Below, in pieces: positions 60,606 to 64,000 of a stretch of DNA of 64,000 bases. The notes under the pieces were generated by a model, which was given only the letters and a program-made list of their open reading frames with translations, did not search any database and had not been told where the DNA came from. The position numbers and the translations under genes are program-made. Within the stretch, counting starts at the first letter, position 1. Every line of letters starts with the position of its first letter. This DNA comes from Cryobacterium sp. SO2 (lineage in GTDB: Bacteria > Actinomycetota > Actinomycetes > Actinomycetales > Microbacteriaceae): NCBI RefSeq assembly GCF_026151165.2, contig NZ_CP117849.1, forward strand, positions 992,001 to 1,056,000. Direction: 5' to 3'.

Positions 60606-61949
60606 TTACTTCTGGCTGGCCGCGAACAGGGTGAAGGCCTCTTCGAGCACCGAGGCGGCGTCGTCGATGAGGGCTTCGGAAATGACCACGGACGGCATGA
60701 TCCGCAGCACGGAGTCCCAGCTGCCGGCATCCAGTGCGATGACGCCGTTGGTGGTGGCGTGCTTGAGCACGAACGACAGTGCCTCGGGGAACGGCTTCTT
60801 GGTGCCGGGGTGCACAAGCTCCACGCCGAACATGGCGCCCTTGCCGCGCACGTCGCCGACGATGTCGAATTTGTCGGCCCAGTCGCCGATGCGGGCCCAC
60901 AGAGCCTTTTCCACGCGCTTGGCTTCGTCGAGCAGGTTGTCGCGCTCGATGATGTCGAACACCGCCAGGGCGGCCGCGGTCGACACCGGGTTGCCGCCGA
61001 AGGTTCCGCCGATGCCGCCGGGCTGCACGGCATCCATGATCTCGGCGCGACCGGTGACGGCGGCCAGCGGGAAGCCGCCGGCGATGCCCTTGGCCGTGGT
61101 GACCAGGTCGGGCACAACGCCGTGGTGCTCGATGGCGTACCAGGCGCCGGTGCGGGCGATGCCGGCCTGGATCTCGTCGGAAACGAAGACGATGCCGTTC
61201 TCGGTGCAGAACTCGCTCAGGCGCTTGAAGTAGCCGGGGGCGGGGATGACGATGCCGCCGTCGCCCTGGATCGGCTCGACGAAGAACGCCGCGATCTCGG
61301 AGGCGCCGATGTGCGTCTGGATGTAGTCGATGGTCTTCTCGGCCGCTTCCTCGCCGGACAGGCCGTCCTGGTAGGGGTAGCTGGTGGGCACGCTGTAGAT
61401 CTCACCGGGGAACGGGCCCATGCCCACGCGCTCCGGCCACGGGCGGTAGGTCATCGCCATGGTGAGGTTGGTGCGGCCGTGGAACGCGTGGTCCAGGCTC
61501 ACGATGGCACGGCGGCCGGTGTACTTGCGGGCGATCTTCACCGCGTTCTCCACGGCTTCGGCTCCGGTGTTCACCAGAATCGAGTGCTTCTCGAAGTCAC
61601 CGGGGGTGATCTCGGCGAGCTTCTCGGCCACACGCACGTAGTTCTCGTACGGGGTGACGGTGAAAAGCGTGTGGGTGAGCTTGCCGGCCTGCATCGCGGC
61701 GGCCGCAGCCACCTCGGGGTGGGCGTGGCCGATCGTGGTCACGCCGATACCGCAACCCAGGTCGATGATCTGGTTGCCGTCGACGTCGACCAGGATCGCC
61801 CCCGCGCCGTGGTCCATGTAGATGTTGGCAAGGGTGCCCGCGCCGGCAGACACGGCGCGAACGCGTCGTTCCTGCAGCGCGATTGACCGTGGGCCCGGGA
61901 GGGCGGTGACGAGCTTGCGCTCCTGGCTGACCGAGAAGGAAGAAGACAT
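60606..61949 (-). CDS. gabT: 4-aminobutyrate aminotransferase (copy 2)
   Basis: A 447-residue class III aminotransferase. Motifs match copy 1 (VNTGAEAVENAVKIARKYTGR; LDHAFHGRTNLTMAMTYRPWP; VEPIQGDGGIVIP; FVSDEIQAGIARTG; TTAKGIAGGFPLAAVTG with the PLP Lys). It differs in the substrate-side segments and C-terminus, so it may prefer another omega-amino acid (5-aminovalerate, beta-alanine). TAAGCT on the minus strand lies seven bases from ATG 61949. Confidence 0.92.
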   Translation of the reverse strand: MSSSFSVSQERKLVTALPGPRSIALQERRVRAVSAGAGTLANIYMDHGAGAILVDVDGNQIIDLGCGIGVTTIGHAHPEVAAAAAMQAGKLTHTLFTVTPYENYVRVAEKLAEITPGDFEKHSILVNTGAEAVENAVKIARKYTGRRAIVSLDHAFHGRTNLTMAMTYRPWPERVGMGPFPGEIYSVPTSYPYQDGLSGEEAAEKTIDYIQTHIGASEIAAFFVEPIQGDGGIVIPAPGYFKRLSEFCTENGIVFVSDEIQAGIARTGAWYAIEHHGVVPDLVTTAKGIAGGFPLAAVTGRAEIMDAVQPGGIGGTFGGNPVSTAAALAVFDIIERDNLLDEAKRVEKALWARIGDWADKFDIVGDVRGKGAMFGVELVHPGTKKPFPEALSFVLKHATTNGVIALDAGSWDSVLRIMPSVVISEALIDDAASVLEEAFTLFAASQK

Positions 61950-61956
61950 GCCCCCC

Positions 61957-61962
61957 AGCTTA
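61957..61962 (-). promoter_or_regulatory. -10 element of gabT copy 2
   Basis: TAAGCT on the minus strand, seven bases from ATG 61949. The spacer is G-rich (GGGGGGC), so either leaderless or leadered initiation is possible. Confidence 0.4.
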
Positions 61963-62013
61963 CGGATGTCGGCTGGGTTGGCGCCCCAGCCCGGGCTCCG
62001 GCGCGGCCGCTGC

Positions 62014-62019
62014 TAGGGT
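62014..62019 (+). promoter_or_regulatory. -10 element for a predicted leaderless membrane-protein gene
   Basis: TAGGGT ends six bases before ATG 62026. Confidence 0.5.
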
Positions 62020-62025
62020 TCGGGC

Positions 62026-62607
62026 ATGGTGGGTGCTGGCGCGGACGGTGGACCGAAGACCGGCACCGAGCTCATCGTTTCGCACATCACCGCAGTGGTT
62101 GTTGCCGCTGTGATCCTGCCCGTGGCCTATCTGGCCTGGCGGGACCCGCTCATCATGTCCAACGCAATTCTGGGGCCGGACGATCCGGTCATCGTCCGGG
62201 CAGCGCTGTCATATGTGCTGTACACCGCCGTGGTCGGAGCATCCCTGACGGTGTTGACCTCGATGCGGTTCCGTACAAGCCGACGACGGATATGCGCAGC
62301 CTGGGGCGCCAAAACTGCGATTGTCGAACTGGGGCTCCTTTTAGGCCTGTACCTGATCCTCATGCTTGCCTTTCTCCAGATCGAGTGGTCCACACCCCCG
62401 ACGGCGCGCCAGCTCGTTGCGCGGGATGCCCGGTATTACCTGCCCGCAATCACGTTCATCACCTACGCTGGCGCGTTGGCCTGGGGCCTCTTCTCACGTT
62501 CAACGACGGTGGCGAGACGCACGTGTCTCCTTCGGCTGGCCGTGGGGGCGGTTGCAGCTGCTCTACCTGGCGTACTCGCGGCGGCATGGTTCGTCTGTAG
62601 AAGTTGA
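62026..62607 (+). CDS. Hypothetical four-helix membrane protein
   Basis: A 193-residue protein with four hydrophobic segments (about 18–38, 62–80, 100–119, 140–158) and a fifth near the C-terminus (165–188). I do not recognise the family. Codon use is less GC-biased than in the neighbouring housekeeping genes. A strong -10 lies at the start codon. It is convergent with the lipoprotein gene 20 bases downstream. No functional hint comes from the context. Confidence 0.65.
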   Translation: MVGAGADGGPKTGTELIVSHITAVVVAAVILPVAYLAWRDPLIMSNAILGPDDPVIVRAALSYVLYTAVVGASLTVLTSMRFRTSRRRICAAWGAKTAIVELGLLLGLYLILMLAFLQIEWSTPPTARQLVARDARYYLPAITFITYAGALAWGLFSRSTTVARRTCLLRLAVGAVAAALPGVLAAAWFVCRS

Positions 62608-62626
62608 CGGCTGCACGCCACAATTC

Positions 62627-63256
62627 TTATTCGCCATTCCATCGGTCAATGGAGGTGGCCGCCGTGCCTGGCCCGAATATCTTCGTATCGATCTGGATTG
62701 TGAACGGGGACTCGACGGCTGCCTCGTGGATCAACCTGGTCGACTCGTTGATCACCCGGGTCGCATCCGGGCTGGCCTCGTCGGCGATTCGGGTGACACC
62801 GATCACGCCGACGCCGACGTCTGGTCGCGCACCGATCATCGGGAGTGGGACATCCGTGGGCCAGGTCGCCTGCAGGTCAGCGCCGAGGTGTTCGGCTGTT
62901 GCGGTGTATTCGGCATCCGTGAACCCGGCATGCTCAATGATTTGCGCCTGCTGCCCCGTCGAGTCGACCGCATCCAGGACCGCGGGGACCGCCTCATCGG
63001 TGAAACCGACGACGGGTTTGTGTTCGCTGTCGAAGTAGAAGAATGCGAAGTCGTTGGGGAAAGACTCCAAGACCGGACCCACAGCCGATGCGAATTCTTG
63101 GTTCGGTATAGCCGCGATTTCGATCTCGTCGGGCGTGAGCGAGTCGGCAGTCGAGGCTGCGGTCGGTTCAACGCCCGCAACGGAAGCCGCCGCGCAACCG
63201 GACAATGCCAACGCCGTCAATCCGGCGCCGACTCCCCAGGAAGCCAATTTCTTCAT
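62627..63256 (-). CDS. Putative secreted lipoprotein of unknown function
   Basis: A 209-residue protein with a short signal peptide and lipobox (LTALALSGCAAAS; Cys21). ATG 63256 follows GAGGAGC, a strong site. The mature part has FAFFYFDSEHKPVVGFTDEAVPAVLDAV and IIEHAGFTDAEYTATAEHLGADL, a pattern that reminds me of inhibitory pro-regions of S1 family bacterial proteases, but no catalytic domain follows. That resemblance is weak. Gene-poor flanks suggest an accessory region. Confidence 0.65.
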   Translation of the reverse strand: MKKLASWGVGAGLTALALSGCAAASVAGVEPTAASTADSLTPDEIEIAAIPNQEFASAVGPVLESFPNDFAFFYFDSEHKPVVGFTDEAVPAVLDAVDSTGQQAQIIEHAGFTDAEYTATAEHLGADLQATWPTDVPLPMIGARPDVGVGVIGVTRIADEASPDATRVINESTRLIHEAAVESPFTIQIDTKIFGPGTAATSIDRWNGE

Positions 63257-63443
63257 TGTTGCTCCTCTTATGTGGTGGGTCTACAGCGAGAGACGCGTTC
63301 ATTAGTGAATGTCCGGCGTGGGCCCAGGAGTTCCGATCTATCCCGAATTGGGGTGGTGCGCAGTTGATTTTGTGTGCGGCCGGAACGCTCGCTCTGCCCA
63401 TACACTGCTCACAAGGCCGAGCGTCACACACGAGGGGTTTCGG

Positions 63444-63581
63444 ATGCGCAAGGTGAGCAGACTGTTTCATTCGATCTGGGGAGCTGGGGTGCGGGTGTCC
63501 CGCCGGCTGCTGCATGGTAGACAGTTGCCAGCTGACCCCTTCGGGCTGCCTGCCACGGGAGGCACGGGCGAATCGGAGTAG
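63444..63581 (+). CDS. Possible small basic protein
   Basis: A 45-residue frame starting at ATG 63444, seven bases after GAGGGG. It is rich in Arg and hydrophobic residues (MRKVSRLFHSIWGAGVRVSRRLLHG) with a Gly/Thr tail. The frame continues upstream to 63309, but without a site. The gaps around it (63257–63443, 63582–63713) hold nothing else I can recognise. Only the ribosome binding site and AT-richer upstream DNA support it. Confidence 0.35.
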   Translation: MRKVSRLFHSIWGAGVRVSRRLLHGRQLPADPFGLPATGGTGESE

Positions 63582-63701
63582 GTCAGGAATCTCCTGATTC
63601 GGACCACCGGTAAGGATCCGTCAGTTCCATAGGTCGACCTTCTGCCGATTGAATCGGTCGCGGACATAAAGACCCGCCAACGCGACACGGAACACCCGCC
63701 C

Positions 63702-63707
63702 TAGGCT
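63702..63707 (+). promoter_or_regulatory. -10 element for a predicted leaderless PLDc_N gene
   Basis: TAGGCT ends six bases before ATG 63714. Confidence 0.5.
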
Positions 63708-63713
63708 GACGAC

Positions 63714-63965
63714 ATGGACGGCTCAGCAAACCCTCTTCTTCCGGCGGGATACGACGTCGCGTGGACAATCGTCTCGGCGTTGATGATCGTGCTGCTGGTC
63801 GTCGCTCTCGTCTCGATGGCCCGATCCGCTGGGCGCATTACGGCGACGGCCGCGCTGGTCTGGGCGCTCCTGGTTATCTGTGTGCCCGTCGTAGGGCCCA
63901 TAGCGTGGCTCGCCGTGGGCTGGCGGTCTGGGCTCGTACGAACACCGGCTATCAAGGGCGAATAG
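63714..63965 (+). CDS. Small membrane protein, PLDc_N-like
   Basis: An 83-residue protein with two membrane helices (about 13–34 and 43–68). The second helix and following ALVWALLVICVPVVGPIAWLAVGW match the phospholipase D nuclease N-terminal-like family (PLDc_N), stand-alone membrane proteins of unknown role. It has a -10 at the start codon and no ribosome binding site. Confidence 0.75.
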   Translation: MDGSANPLLPAGYDVAWTIVSALMIVLLVVALVSMARSAGRITATAALVWALLVICVPVVGPIAWLAVGWRSGLVRTPAIKGE

Positions 63966-64000
63966 CCCCACTACTGGCGCGCCGGGGCTCAGGCTGGCAA

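Noticed and set aside
63309..63443. Longer form of the small protein at 63444
   Set aside because: The upstream start has no ribosome binding site, and the extra residues look like translated intergenic DNA.
1..64000. tRNA, rRNA, CRISPR arrays and riboswitches
   Set aside because: I looked for cloverleaf-like segments, spaced direct repeats and known leader patterns in all gaps and saw none.

Overview
This is a high-GC chromosomal segment of an actinobacterium. The gene order thrB–rho–prfA … prmC–tsaC–wecA–atpI–atpBEFHAGDC, the long Arg/Asn/Gln-rich insertion in Rho, and TANNNT promoters that often sit directly on the start codon point to Actinomycetia. I infer family Microbacteriaceae (Cryobacterium-like) from gene content, not from a search. 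I see no tRNA, rRNA, CRISPR array, transposase or phage gene. Almost every base is coding on one strand, and the many long opposite-strand reading frames are GC-driven shadows.

Layout. 1–4373: end of thrB, then rho and prfA (termination of transcription and of translation), bounded by two strong hairpin terminators. 4382–8203: an accessory block (GNAT, LysE-type exporter, 2-oxoglutarate/Fe(II) oxygenase, cysE, cysK) that separates prfA from its usual partner prmC. 8280–20064: prmC, GNAT, tsaC, wecA, atpI, the complete F1Fo ATP synthase operon, and yaaA. 20074–29056: malate dehydrogenase, the DNA alkylation repair pair ogt–tag, an aldo/keto reductase, a heterodimeric ABC exporter, an acetate-transporter-family protein and a DUF4192 protein. 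29081–32595: Lrp regulator, putrescine-type aminotransferase and aldehyde dehydrogenase.

32638–50200 is the most distinctive part. It is a run of nine co-directional genes, mostly joined by start/stop overlaps: FHA protein, PP2C phosphatase, Ser/Thr kinase with one transmembrane segment, a 1977-residue anchored exoprotein (propeller-like, Ig-like and fibronectin III modules), MoxR AAA ATPase, DUF58 protein, a transglutaminase-fold membrane protein lacking the catalytic Cys and His, a zinc-ribbon/FHA protein, and an EccC-like FtsK/SpoIIIE ATPase. It resembles a phosphorylation-controlled envelope or export machine, but no WXG100 substrate or other ESX component is in the window.

50197–52410: a methionine aminopeptidase divergent from a small XRE regulator with a shared inverted-repeat operator, then alanine dehydrogenase. 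52697–61949: a PotDABC polyamine importer, asparaginase, two GabT aminotransferases, an OsmC protein and a GNAT. With the 29–32.6 kb locus this gives a nearly complete putrescine → 4-aminobutanal → GABA → succinate semialdehyde route. 62–64 kb holds a small membrane protein, a lipoprotein and a PLDc_N-like membrane protein.

Across the window I note a two-copy 61-bp palindrome with compensatory stem changes (9663, 27031), two more palindromes of about 60 bp at convergent gene ends (56888, 60536), and about a dozen genes predicted to be leaderless.
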